A DNA stretch of 13,870 bases from JAKBCQ01 sp021807585 (GTDB taxonomy: Bacteria > Planctomycetota > Planctomycetia > Isosphaerales > Isosphaeraceae), in the NCBI GenBank assembly GCA_027325115.1, contig DAHWFG010000115.1, positions 1 to 13,870 of the forward strand, given 5' to 3'. The notes under the pieces are model-generated. The model saw only the letters and a list, made by a program, of their open reading frames with translations. It ran no database searches and had not been told where the DNA came from. Both the position numbers and the translations under genes were made by a program. Each line of letters begins with the position of its first letter. Within the stretch, counting starts at the first letter, position 1. Of this stretch, positions 1 through 8,056 are shown one piece after another.

Positions 1-1395
1 TTGTACGACTCGACACTCACAATTGCGAACAGCACATTTTCAGATAATCAAGCGATTGGCGCGACGGGCTTCACATTCGGCGATGCCGGTGCGGTCGATG
101 TCGAGTTCAGCGCGGTTGCGACGATTACCAACACGAGTTTCACCGACAATTCGGGAACCGGCGGCGCGGGAGCGATCGGCCAGGGAGGGGCGATGTTCGC
201 CGAAGGTTGTACGCTGACGTTGAGTGATACCTCGTTCGTGGGCAACCACGTGACCGCCGGCGTCGGCGGGGAAGGCCAGGGAGGCGCGGTTTTATTCTTC
301 CCCGGCGCGTCGGTGAAGATCACCAACTCGAGCTTCACGAACAACCTGGCGCAGGGGGGTACGGATCTCGGCGGCTTTGGAGGCGCCGTGGAGAATGCGG
401 GAGCTCAGGTCACTCTCACCAACTGCACCTTGACCGGGAACCAGGCCGTCGGCGGTACCGGCACTGGTGTTCCTGTCTCTTCGGGCGACAACGCCGGCGT
501 CGGGGGAGGCGTCTTGAACGGCGGCGGGTTCAACGGGCTGGGTCCTCCCACGCCGGGGTCGTTGACTCTGATCAACTGCACAGTAGCCGGTAACCAAGCC
601 GTCGGCGGCGGCGGCGACCCGTTCCAATCGGGCACGTACAACGGCGCAGGTCGTGGCGGCGGCATCGAGAATGACGTCATAAACGCGCCCGCGACGCTGA
701 CGGTCATTAATAGCGCGATCGTCGACAATTTGGCCCAGGGGGGAACGAACTCCACTGGACCGAACGGCGCGGGAATTGGAGGAGGCGTCGACAACTTTGG
801 AGGGACCGTGAACATTTCCAATAGCTCGCTCATCGGCAACGAGGCGGTGGGCGCGGCGGGCGACTCCAGCCTCAGCGGCGGCGACGGCTACGGCGGCGGA
901 CTGAATGATTCGTATGCCTTTGGGTCGAATGCGACCGCGACGGTCACGAACACGCTCTTCCTGGGGAATCTCGCTCAGGGAGGCTTGGGGGGCGTCGGGA
1001 CGAACGGCGGCGACGGTGTCGGCGGCGCCATCTCGGTGGCCATCGGCATACCCTCGGGAACGATCGATGCGTCGACGCTTACATTGAGTCATAGCTCGCT
1101 GCTGTTCAATATCGCCCTTGGGGGGACAGGCGGAGCGGGCGCCGACGGCGGCGACGGCTGGGGCGGCGGCATCTTCGTCGGTTCGAGCGGCATCGCCTCG
1201 ATTGACCAGACAAGTATCATCATGAACCTGGCACTCGGCGGCGAGGAGGGTTCGGGAGGGAGCGACGGGAACGGCGTCGGCGGCGGCCTCTACGTCTCCG
1301 ACGGAGGATCGGTGACGCTCAAGAAAACGAGGATCCAGTTCAACTTCGCCTCCACCAGCAACGACGACATCTACGGCACGGTGACTTATCTCTAA
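1..1395 (+). CDS. Right-handed beta-helix / Pmp-like GGA-GGG repeat surface protein, 5' end missing
   Basis: This is the C-terminal part of a secreted or surface beta-helix protein. The frame is open from base 1 and enters mid-repeat with no signal peptide, so the true start lies upstream and the TTG at base 1 is not taken as a start. About twelve repeats follow a pattern of a beta strand (TITNTSFTDN, LTNCTLTGN), then N-x-A-x-GG, then a glycine-rich turn ending in GGA or GGG plus I, V or L. This resembles the polymorphic outer-membrane-protein repeat and the parallel beta-helix repeats common in giant planctomycete surface proteins. The end (ASTSNDDIYGTVTYL) looks like a natural terminus of that family, with no membrane anchor, PEP-CTERM or autotransporter barrel. 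A role in the cell surface or adhesion is inferred from the fold only; no catalytic residues are visible. Confidence 0.8.
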   Translation: MYDSTLTIANSTFSDNQAIGATGFTFGDAGAVDVEFSAVATITNTSFTDNSGTGGAGAIGQGGAMFAEGCTLTLSDTSFVGNHVTAGVGGEGQGGAVLFFPGASVKITNSSFTNNLAQGGTDLGGFGGAVENAGAQVTLTNCTLTGNQAVGGTGTGVPVSSGDNAGVGGGVLNGGGFNGLGPPTPGSLTLINCTVAGNQAVGGGGDPFQSGTYNGAGRGGGIENDVINAPATLTVINSAIVDNLAQGGTNSTGPNGAGIGGGVDNFGGTVNISNSSLIGNEAVGAAGDSSLSGGDGYGGGLNDSYAFGSNATATVTNTLFLGNLAQGGLGGVGTNGGDGVGGAISVAIGIPSGTIDASTLTLSHSSLLFNIALGGTGGAGADGGDGWGGGIFVGSSGIASIDQTSIIMNLALGGEEGSGGSDGNGVGGGLYVSDGGSVTLKKTRIQFNFASTSNDDIYGTVTYL

Positions 1396-1431
1396 GAACC
1401 GTGAGCGTCGGCGATTCTTAATGTAACAACG

Positions 1432-1472
1432 ACATCGCACGTTTCGATCGAAAGATTCGAGTCGTGCGATGT
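1432..1472 (+). terminator. Putative hairpin terminator after the first beta-helix gene
   Basis: A perfect 10-bp stem, ACATCGCACG (1432-1441) with CGTGCGATGT (1463-1472), encloses a 21-nt loop that itself contains the palindrome TTTCGATCGAAA. It starts 37 bp after the stop codon and is followed by a mildly T-rich stretch (TTCTCGTTCC). Stem strength and position favour a terminator; the weak T tract and long loop keep confidence moderate. Confidence 0.5.
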
Positions 1473-1864
1473 TTCTCGTTCCTCAATCGCTTCGCGGCGA
1501 TCGAGGCTTCGCCGCCGCAATCGATCCACGCGGTCGCGGCCGCAATTACATTTACAATTGAGTATTTATATTTATTTGGAATCCTCGCGATCCGAGCGAG
1601 ATCAGCCGCCTGAAGTTCGATCGGATCAAAAATCGAATCCACGCTGAATTCGCTTCCTGTTTGAAAAGAAAAGGAATCACATTTACTAGTAGTTTATCGG
1701 CGATGGTTCCTCGCGTTTTGCGTGTTTTGATTCCGCGTTCTATTGGAAGTTAGAGCTTCGGGTTTCGGCCGAAGCGGCGGCGAGGCGATCGAACCGTCGT
1801 TCCGGCGGAGAACGGAGTTTGATCTCGAAACGCGTGTCGGAAACGCGGTCGTGAACTTCGTGAT

Positions 1865-1880
1865 GGAACAAGCCTGTTCC
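1865..1880. promoter_or_regulatory. Dyad GGAACA-N4-TGTTCC upstream of the large beta-helix gene
   Basis: A 6-bp inverted repeat with a 4-bp centre lies about 50 bp upstream of the ATG at 1930, next to an AT-rich stretch. The size and spacing suit an operator for a dimeric regulator, or a small hairpin in the leader. Only symmetry and position support this. Confidence 0.25.
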
Positions 1881-1929
1881 AGATATTGAAATTTGTTTTG
1901 AATCAATGATAAAGAGAAGGAAATAGCCC

Positions 1930-4900
1930 ATGCCGGCGTTTATTCGTAAGAATCGCTTCCGAGCGGGTTTTTCTCGTCGACTCGATCGCACCCGGCGAAG
2001 TTCGACGACGAGGTTGATTCCCGCGGTCGTCGAGACGTTGGAACGCCGCGAACTCATGGCCGCTTTTCTGGTGACGAACCTCGATAACTTTGGAGCGGGA
2101 TCGTTCCGCCGCGCGATTCTCGCCTCGAACGCGGATCACGCTCCCGGGGGGAATACGATCGACTTCGCGGTCTCGGGGACGATCAATAACAGCCGAGCGT
2201 CGCTTCCCGCGATCACGAATCGCGTGAATATCGAAGGGGCGTCGGCGCCTGGTTTCGCGGGATCTCCCGTCGTGACGGTCGACTTCCACGGAACGAGCGG
2301 GCTGAGGTTCGCTCGAGGCGCCGACGGTTCGTTTCTCGGCTCGCTGTCGCTCGTCGGAGCGGGGAATTCTGGGGTGACGATCGCGGCTTCGTACGTGACG
2401 ATTCAGGGCGATTACATCGGCGTGCTCGCCGACGGCTCGACCGTCCTGGGTAACCGCGGCGACGGAGTTCGAATCAACGCGTCGTCGCATAACGATCTAA
2501 TCGGCAATAATAACGCGGTGACGAGCATTAATTATTACAACGCGGGCAATGTGAGCATGCAACCCGTGTCGGGGTGGCAAGGGATTCGCGGCGGCGATTC
2601 CGCCGGACAATATCTGATCACGGGGACGTCGAACTCGAACGGGCTTTTATATATCGGCCCGATTTCGGGAGCGGGGGGTTCGAGTTACGCGGTCGATTAT
2701 CCCGGCGCGGCGTCGACGAGCGTTTACGGCCCAAATAATCTCGGCGGCGGATCTCTGCAACTCGTCGGCAGTTATAGAAACTCGAACGCGACCTCGAACC
2801 CCGTCGTCGTGAACGGATTTCTGTTCCAGGGGACGACCGCGGATCTGACGAATCCCGCGGCGTATCGCACGATCGATTATCCCGGAGCGGCTTATAATTA
2901 TGTGCACAGCACAATGGGAGGGTTGGCGGTGGGGAACGCCGACGGTCCGACGACGATCTCGCCGTTGGGAACGGGGCACGCGTTTCTTTATAACATCGCG
3001 CAGGGGGCTATCACGACCGACATCGTCTACCCGGGCTCGGCGACGACGACCGCGTACGGAATTTGGTACAACGGCGGAGCGAGCTACACGATCTGCGGCG
3101 GATACAGTAATGTTCCTATGAACAACGCCAGCAATCAAAACACGCCGATCGGACAGGCGTATTTGGTCGATTACAACGCGGCGACGGGTCAATTCTCGCA
3201 TTGGACTTCGTTCAGTTATCCCAACGGCGGCGTCGGAAGCGATTTCGTCACGCATTTTGAAGGGATCAGCAGTGTTGAGAAGGGGGTTTACACGCTCAGC
3301 GCCGATTCGCTTGAGAGCGGGTCGAGCAATCCCGTGCAGGGGTCGGTCGTCACCGTCAGGCGCAATCCCGACGGTTCGTTCGGCATTGCGACCTGGGTTG
3401 ATCTGAATAATCCGAGCATTCCGGGGCCGCTCAGTTCGAATTCGATCTACGCGAATCAGGTCGTCGGGATCCAAAATACATCGACGGGGTTTTTCTCGTA
3501 TCAGGCTTCGGTGAACACCGGCTTCCAGCTTTCCAATGTGATCGGCGGCGACGGCGGTAACGGAGTCGGAATTTACGGCGGTAGATATAATCAAATTGCG
3601 ATGAATAACATCGGCGTGGATGCGACCGGGACGATCGCGATCGGCGACGCGAGGAACGGGATTTTCGTCACCGCGGGGGCGAAGGGGAACGTGATCGGCG
3701 GTCAGGCGACGGGAGGGAACAATCCCACCGCGGGCGTGTTCGTTCGTCCCCCGCAGGGGAACCTGATTTCGGGAAACAAAGGGGACGGCGTGCTGATCAA
3801 CAATCACGCCACGCAAACGATTTTGAGCGGGAATTTCATCGGCACGGCGGCGTCGGGAGATTCGCCGCTGGGGAATCGGCTCGACGGCGTCGCGATCGTG
3901 AACGCGAACGGCAATCAGTTGATCGGTTGCACATTTCAGCAAAGTCCATTTGTGTTTTATAATGTACTGAGCGGCAACGGTGAAAACGGGTTGCGGATCA
4001 CGAATTCGAACGATACGACGGTTCAGGCGAATTTTATGGGCGTGGGAGCGAACAATGCGTCGATCGTCGCGAACGGCGGCGACGGCCTGCTCGTTTCAGG
4101 ATCTTCGAGCGATACGCAGGTGGGGGGGGTGATTCCGCTGGGGAACGTGATTTCGGGCAATAACCGCAACGGGATCGAGGTGAGCGGCAAGGCGAGCGGC
4201 TTCATCTCGTTCAACACGTTCGCGGGCATTTACGCGTTCGGGGGCGCCGCGCCGAATCGTGGCGACGGGATTATGATCACGTCGAGCGGCGGCGATAACG
4301 TGATTCGCACGTGCATCGTCTCGGGCAATCTTGGGAACGGGATCGAGCTCAGCGGTCACGCGACGGGGGTGCAAATCACCGACACCGCGATCGGCACGAA
4401 CACGTCGATTCAGACCGCGATTCCCAACGGCGGCGACGGGATCAAGATCGCCGGCGACGCGCATGGAAACGCGGTCGGCGGGTTTCAACCCTCGGTCGAG
4501 CCCGAGGTGACGGTTTCGTCGAATCAGGGGTTCGGAATCGACGTCGTCGGCTCGGCTCACAATAACGTGATCTTTCATACGTACATTGGAACGAATTCTT
4601 ATGGAACTGAAAATTTGGGGAACGCGCGGGGCGGGGTGTATCTTGGCCCTGGTACGTTTGCGACGACGATCGGGGGAGTTCCGGCGGCTCTGAGGGATAA
4701 AATCGATTACAGCGGGGGATCGGGTTTAATCATCCGATCGTCGCGCGGGAACGCGGTTCTGGGGGATCAGATCGCGTTGAACGCGGGGGACGGGATCGAT
4801 TTGATCGACGCTCGGAACAATCGGATCGGGTCGGCGAACGGCGGCGATACGATCGCATCCAATGGAGGTTACGGGGTGAAGGCTTTGGGTTTGGGTTTGG

Positions 4901-4989
4901 GTACGGTCGTGCGAGGGAATCGGATCGTGCGGAACGCGGCGGGGAACGTCGATCTGACACGATCGATCGGGATCGTGTATTATCCGTGA
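1930..4989 (+). CDS. Large secreted beta-helix protein with LEPR-type N-terminus and internal HAF-like repeat insertion
   Basis: This is a predicted secreted protein of 1019 residues. The ATG is well placed, with AGAAGGA at 1915-1921 about 8 nt upstream. A basic N-terminus leads to VVETLERRELMA (residues 33-44), a variant of the planctomycete LEPR-XLL motif near the start of exported proteins. Residues 46-86 (GAGSFRRAILASN, then NTIDFAVSG) match the segment that often opens these beta-helix proteins. Parallel beta-helix coils (NVISGN, NGI, IGT) occupy about 95-195 and 535-1010. Between them, residues about 195-533 carry repeats of another type built on (I/V)DYPGA, AYG and VGSY/VVGI, resembling HAF-family extracellular repeats. 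The beta-helix resumes with NVIGGDGGNGVGIYGG, as if one coil had been interrupted. There is no C-terminal anchor. Its role is probably surface or matrix; ligand and enzyme activity are unknown. Confidence 0.85.
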   Translation: MPAFIRKNRFRAGFSRRLDRTRRSSTTRLIPAVVETLERRELMAAFLVTNLDNFGAGSFRRAILASNADHAPGGNTIDFAVSGTINNSRASLPAITNRVNIEGASAPGFAGSPVVTVDFHGTSGLRFARGADGSFLGSLSLVGAGNSGVTIAASYVTIQGDYIGVLADGSTVLGNRGDGVRINASSHNDLIGNNNAVTSINYYNAGNVSMQPVSGWQGIRGGDSAGQYLITGTSNSNGLLYIGPISGAGGSSYAVDYPGAASTSVYGPNNLGGGSLQLVGSYRNSNATSNPVVVNGFLFQGTTADLTNPAAYRTIDYPGAAYNYVHSTMGGLAVGNADGPTTISPLGTGHAFLYNIAQGAITTDIVYPGSATTTAYGIWYNGGASYTICGGYSNVPMNNASNQNTPIGQAYLVDYNAATGQFSHWTSFSYPNGGVGSDFVTHFEGISSVEKGVYTLSADSLESGSSNPVQGSVVTVRRNPDGSFGIATWVDLNNPSIPGPLSSNSIYANQVVGIQNTSTGFFSYQASVNTGFQLSNVIGGDGGNGVGIYGGRYNQIAMNNIGVDATGTIAIGDARNGIFVTAGAKGNVIGGQATGGNNPTAGVFVRPPQGNLISGNKGDGVLINNHATQTILSGNFIGTAASGDSPLGNRLDGVAIVNANGNQLIGCTFQQSPFVFYNVLSGNGENGLRITNSNDTTVQANFMGVGANNASIVANGGDGLLVSGSSSDTQVGGVIPLGNVISGNNRNGIEVSGKASGFISFNTFAGIYAFGGAAPNRGDGIMITSSGGDNVIRTCIVSGNLGNGIELSGHATGVQITDTAIGTNTSIQTAIPNGGDGIKIAGDAHGNAVGGFQPSVEPEVTVSSNQGFGIDVVGSAHNNVIFHTYIGTNSYGTENLGNARGGVYLGPGTFATTIGGVPAALRDKIDYSGGSGLIIRSSRGNAVLGDQIALNAGDGIDLIDARNNRIGSANGGDTIASNGGYGVKALGLGLGTVVRGNRIVRNAAGNVDLTRSIGIVYYP

Positions 4990-5022
4990 TTGGAGGTTTT
5001 TTGAGCGATTCGATTGGACGTC

Positions 5023-5052
5023 TTGAACGCTACGACCGGTGTCGGCTAGGAT
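5023..5052 (+). promoter_or_regulatory. Putative sigma70-like promoter of the DUF1559 gene
   Basis: TTGAAC (5023-5028) and TAGGAT (5047-5052) are separated by 18 bp, and each matches four of six consensus bases. They lie in the 180-bp spacer before the pseudopilin gene and would give a leader of about 110 nt. A TAGGAT hexamer is also found in front of the FHA gene, which slightly supports it as a -10 element here. Confidence 0.35.
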
Positions 5053-5169
5053 GTGACCGTTCGACGTTCGATCGCCGACGATCGACGCCGTGAACGGCCG
5101 CGAGGGACCCGTCGTTCCGCGCGGAATCGCGGCGAGTCTTCATCCCCCTCGGCTCGGCAGGAAATGATT

Positions 5170-5595
5170 ATGCGTAATAGGCGTTACGGTTTCACATTGA
5201 TTGAGCTTTTGGTGGTGATCGCGATCATTTCGGTGTTGATCGCGTTATTGTTGCCGGCGGTACAGCAGGCGCGCGAGGCGGCGCGGCGGACGCAATGCCT
5301 GAACAACCTGAAGCAGCTTGGTCTTGCGCTCAACAATTATGAAAGCCAACAGAATGCGTTTCCGCCATCGGGCGCGGCGTGCGGCGTGATCCAGGATTAC
5401 TCGATGAAGGGGCGTATGCTGCCGTTTTTGGATCAAGCGAATCTTTACAATTCGATTAATTTCGCGTTCAATTCGTGCGATCTGACCGACGGACTTGGTT
5501 ATTACACGAACATGACGGTGTATACGACTCGGGTGGCTTCGTTTCTTTGTCCGTCGGATCCGAATCCGGGGGATAACGAAGTTTTCATGCTTTGA
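5170..5595 (+). CDS. N-terminal fragment of the DUF1559 pseudopilin (141 aa) as the sequence stands
   Basis: If the TGA is real, translation yields only this fragment. It has the prepilin signal, the N-terminal helix and the start of the globular domain up to SFLCPSDPNPGDNEVFML. It could still be processed and inserted in the membrane, but it lacks the second half of the fold and the H-x(9)-DG motif. It is probably non-functional as a pilin subunit. Confidence 0.5.
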   Translation: MRNRRYGFTLIELLVVIAIISVLIALLLPAVQQAREAARRTQCLNNLKQLGLALNNYESQQNAFPPSGAACGVIQDYSMKGRMLPFLDQANLYNSINFAFNSCDLTDGLGYYTNMTVYTTRVASFLCPSDPNPGDNEVFML

Positions 5596-5607
5596 AATCA
5601 GGCGTTC

Positions 5608-6213
5608 GTGTCGAACGGGAGCAACAATTATCCGAACAACGTGGGTCTTGATCGGTTCATGACCGGGGGGGCGCCCAACGGACCTGGATATTTTCTGGAT
5701 AGTTGCGACGCGCATTTTCAGCGCGGGGTTGTGACGTTCGCTTCGATCACCGACGGATTGGGGCAAACCGCGGGCTTCAGCGAGTTTGTCAAAGGGACCG
5801 CGGGTTCGTTTTCGAGCGTGTTGGGGACGGTGTTCCAATCGACGGCGCGGATCGGTCAGTTTCAGGGCTCTCTCAATATCAACGATCTTGATGCGCAAGC
5901 GTGTCAGGCTTCGACGACGCCGATCTGGGATTTCAAGGGTCAGCGCTGGCTCGACGACGCATCGGGCAAAGGGGGCGGGTATTTACACATTCAGGCGCCG
6001 AATCGGAAGTCGTGTTTTGGTCTTCCGGGGCCGGTGAACGAGGTGCACGGGATCGATACGATCGTGGGAGCGAGTTCGTTTCATCCGGGAGGGGTGAACG
6101 TGCTGTTTCTCGACGGATCGGTTCGATTCGTCAAGAACACCGTGGCGATCGGCGTGTGGCGCGCGCTCGGGACGAGCCGCGGCGGCGAGATCGTCGACGC
6201 GAGCGCTTATTAA
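5608..6213 (+). CDS. C-terminal fragment of the DUF1559 pseudopilin (201 aa)
   Basis: This continues the same frame after the TGA. The first possible restart is GTG at 5608, 12 nt beyond the stop, without a clear Shine-Dalgarno sequence. The fragment carries typical DUF1559 segments: SITDGLGQTAGFSEFVKG, and near its end the H-x(9)-DG motif. It has no signal or membrane helix of its own, so an independent product would stay in the cytoplasm. It is best read as the second half of the broken gene rather than a separate gene. Confidence 0.45.
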   Translation: MSNGSNNYPNNVGLDRFMTGGAPNGPGYFLDSCDAHFQRGVVTFASITDGLGQTAGFSEFVKGTAGSFSSVLGTVFQSTARIGQFQGSLNINDLDAQACQASTTPIWDFKGQRWLDDASGKGGGYLHIQAPNRKSCFGLPGPVNEVHGIDTIVGASSFHPGGVNVLFLDGSVRFVKNTVAIGVWRALGTSRGGEIVDASAY

Positions 6214-6256
6214 ATGATGAGGGTTCTTTAAGTTTGATAGGATAAAAGGATAACGA

Positions 6257-6288
6257 GCGGGCCGCTTTTCGTCAGGGGAGCGGCCTGC
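6257..6288. terminator. Putative terminator between convergent pseudopilin and kinase genes
   Basis: GCGGGCCGCT (6257-6266) pairs with AGCGGCCTGC (6279-6288) in a 10-bp stem with one G-U pair. The 12-nt loop contains the kinase stop codon. On the minus strand it is followed by CGTTATCCTTTTATCC, moderately U-rich in RNA, so it best fits the end of the kinase transcript. It could also act for the opposite gene, which ends 43 bp away. Confidence 0.45.
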
Positions 6289-8056
6289 GTTCGTAATAGA
6301 GGCTGAGCGCGCGCACGCGCTTAACCTGATACGCGATGATCAAACCCGAGACCGCGAGGACCGAGGTGAAGATCACGTGTCGATACGGCGAAGGCATTGA
6401 GGAACCCATCGTCCACGCCTCGGCGAGGACGAGGACCGCGTACGCGAGAACCGAAGCCACGGTGGTGAAGTAGACGAGCCGTTCGCGAAACCAGAGCCCC
6501 GAGGCCGAGACGATCAAAAAATAACCCGCGACAAGCGATGTGGATAAGCCGTTATAAATATAAACGATAACTGTAAATAAAAACACGTCGGTCCATGCCC
6601 ACGCGTAGCGGCCGAGATCGGCGCGTCGTTCGTCGCGGAGGAGGGCCTGGTAGCCGATCGACGCGACGGCCCAGGCGGCGACGACGGCGAGCAAGCGACC
6701 GTATCCGGGGGCCTCGGCCGAGCCGACGAGCGAGTGATTGATCTGAATGATCGCGAGGACGAGCGCCATCGTCCCCATCCGCGAGACGAGCGCCGGCTCG
6801 CGCCGCGACCAGCGGCGGAAGCGGTGCCAAACGCCGACGTTTTTGACTTCAAGTTGTTCTTTTTTGAGAAAACGTTCGAGATCGGCGGCGAGGTCGCCCG
6901 CCGACGCGTAGCGGTCGTCGGGATTTTTTTCGAGACATTTTAAACAGATCAGTTCGAGTCCCCTGGGCAAATTCGCCCTCAGCCTGCCGGGACGGGGGGG
7001 CTCTCCCTCGAGAACCTGAACGAGCGTATCAAGGGGATTTTGTTCGTGAAACGGCGGTCGACCGGTGATCAATTCATATAAAATGGCGCCAAGGCTATAG
7101 ACGTCGCTCCGCGGGCCGACCTCGGTCGACCGGCTCGCCGAAGCCTGCTCGGGCGCCATGTAGCTGGGGGTGCCGACGATCGCCCCCACGGTCGTGTTCT
7201 CGGAGCCTCCTTGAAGCGTTTTCGCCAGGCCGAAATCGGTGACCGACGGTTCGTCGTTTTCGTCGAGCAATACATTCGACGGTTTGAGGTCGCGGTGCAC
7301 CACTCCCTGACCGTGGAGATGCTCGACTCCGAGAGCGACCGCCTTGACGTATCGCGCCGCGACGTCGAACGGCGACGGCCCGTTCTTGACGATCGTCGCC
7401 AGGCTCGGCCCCGCAACATATTCCATCGTGAAAAAATGTTGACCGTCATATGATCCAACTTCATGGATGCGTACGACGTGGGGCGAATTCATCCGCGCCG
7501 CGGCGCGGGCCTCGGCGTAAAACCGGGCGACTTGCTCTCCCGAAGCGAGATGATTGCTTAAAATCATCTTGAGAGCGACGATCCGATCGAGGTCTTTTTG
7601 TCGCGCCTTGTAAACGACCCCCATACCGCCGCGGCCGATTTCTTCAAGCAGTTCGTATTTGCCGAAATGGCTGCCCGGGGTGATCGCGGAACGCTCTTCG
7701 GAATCGTTTCTCTCGGCCATTCCAGGAATGGAAATCGTACTGTCGACCGAGCGAACCCCCTCCTTGGCGGTTGATCGTTGAGCGCCGTCCGAATCGTCCG
7801 CGGGCGCGGTTGAATCAAACGCGAAATCGGCGAGATCGACGGGCTCGAAACCGTTCGGCTCGGATACGGCGGGCGCGGCGTCATTCGGTCTGGATTCGGC
7901 GGGCGGAACCGCGCTCGGCTCGGTTTGGGACGGATCGGAGTCGGCCGCTCGGCTCGAATTCGCCGCGACCCCGTTAGGCGCGGCCTCGGGACGCCAATCG
8001 GGCGTGTCGAGGCGACGATTGGAAAGCTCGGATTCGGCGGGAACGCCCGAGAGCAT
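6272..8056 (-). CDS. Membrane-anchored Hanks-type serine/threonine protein kinase
   Basis: This 594-residue protein would phosphorylate Ser/Thr on target proteins. Residues 1-125 are a low-complexity Pro/Ala/Asp/Glu-rich extension. The kinase domain (about 134-396) is complete: glycine loop GRGGMG (141-146), ATP lysine K163 in ALKMIL, helix-C E182, catalytic HRDLKPSN (254-261), DFG (274-276), APE (301-303) and a final arginine in DDRYASAGDLA. It should be active. After a basic juxtamembrane stretch come about six hydrophobic segments (near 427-440, 453-470, 488-503, 507-522, 528-546 and 560-576) and a short basic tail. There is none of the WD40, TPR or PQQ repeats often fused to planctomycete kinases. 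The start is the first ATG of the frame; its Shine-Dalgarno is poor, and the next Met (113) would drop only the extension. The divergent FHA gene is a natural partner. Confidence 0.93.
   Translation of the reverse strand: MLSGVPAESELSNRRLDTPDWRPEAAPNGVAANSSRAADSDPSQTEPSAVPPAESRPNDAAPAVSEPNGFEPVDLADFAFDSTAPADDSDGAQRSTAKEGVRSVDSTISIPGMAERNDSEERSAITPGSHFGKYELLEEIGRGGMGVVYKARQKDLDRIVALKMILSNHLASGEQVARFYAEARAAARMNSPHVVRIHEVGSYDGQHFFTMEYVAGPSLATIVKNGPSPFDVAARYVKAVALGVEHLHGQGVVHRDLKPSNVLLDENDEPSVTDFGLAKTLQGGSENTTVGAIVGTPSYMAPEQASASRSTEVGPRSDVYSLGAILYELITGRPPFHEQNPLDTLVQVLEGEPPRPGRLRANLPRGLELICLKCLEKNPDDRYASAGDLAADLERFLKKEQLEVKNVGVWHRFRRWSRREPALVSRMGTMALVLAIIQINHSLVGSAEAPGYGRLLAVVAAWAVASIGYQALLRDERRADLGRYAWAWTDVFLFTVIVYIYNGLSTSLVAGYFLIVSASGLWFRERLVYFTTVASVLAYAVLVLAEAWTMGSSMPSPYRHVIFTSVLAVSGLIIAYQVKRVRALSLYYERRPLP

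Larger units (their letters stand above)
1396..1929. other. Intergenic region, 534 bp, no convincing gene
   Basis: This spacer lies between the two beta-helix genes. It begins with a strong hairpin (1432-1472). A second 7-bp hairpin follows, GCGGCGA (1494-1500) with TCGCCGC (1509-1515) and no T tract. The middle has AT-rich patches (about 1540-1580 and 1660-1695) that stand out from the GC-rich surroundings. A small dyad, GGAACA-agcc-TGTTCC, sits at 1865-1880 just before the next gene. The region probably holds the terminator of the first gene and the promoter and leader of the second, but I could not pick out a reliable -35/-10 pair. Confidence 0.6.
5170..6213 (+). pseudogene. DUF1559 prepilin-like protein interrupted by one in-frame TGA
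   Basis: Reading through the TGA at 5593-5595 gives one continuous frame of 347 codons, a usual length for the DUF1559 family that is greatly expanded in planctomycetes. The N-terminus has the type IV pilin/pseudopilin signal, RRYGFTLIELLVVIAII, where a prepilin peptidase would cut before F and the following hydrophobic helix anchors the protein. QQAREAARRTQCLNNLKQLG is the standard next segment. The C-terminus has the family hallmark HPGGVNVLFLDGSVRFV (H-x(9)-DG). ATG 5170 is preferred over ATG 5164 because AGGAA (5159-5163) lies 6 nt upstream of it but directly abuts the other. Both sides of the stop look well conserved, so this is a recent nonsense mutation, a sequencing error or, less likely, readthrough. 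Apart from the stop the product would resemble a surface fibre or minor pseudopilin. Confidence 0.75.

Noticed and set aside
1..1395. Tandem protein repeats as a possible CRISPR or DNA satellite
   Set aside because: The periodicity is at the protein level (GGA/GGG beta-helix turns), with diverged DNA and no constant repeat-spacer pattern.
292..1440. Long minus-strand frame opposite the first beta-helix gene
   Set aside because: Arg/Ala/Asp/Val-rich antisense shadow created by the repetitive glycine codons of the real gene.
1418..1642. Minus-strand 74-codon frame in the first intergenic region, with GTG start and AGGAAG about 10 nt upstream
   Set aside because: It spans the strong hairpin at 1432-1472 and the peptide matches no family I know. 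The ribosome site makes it not impossible, but coding evidence is too thin.
5593..5595. TGA as selenocysteine or reassigned codon
   Set aside because: No SECIS-like hairpin was evident directly downstream, DUF1559 proteins are not known selenoproteins, and TGA terminates other genes in the window.
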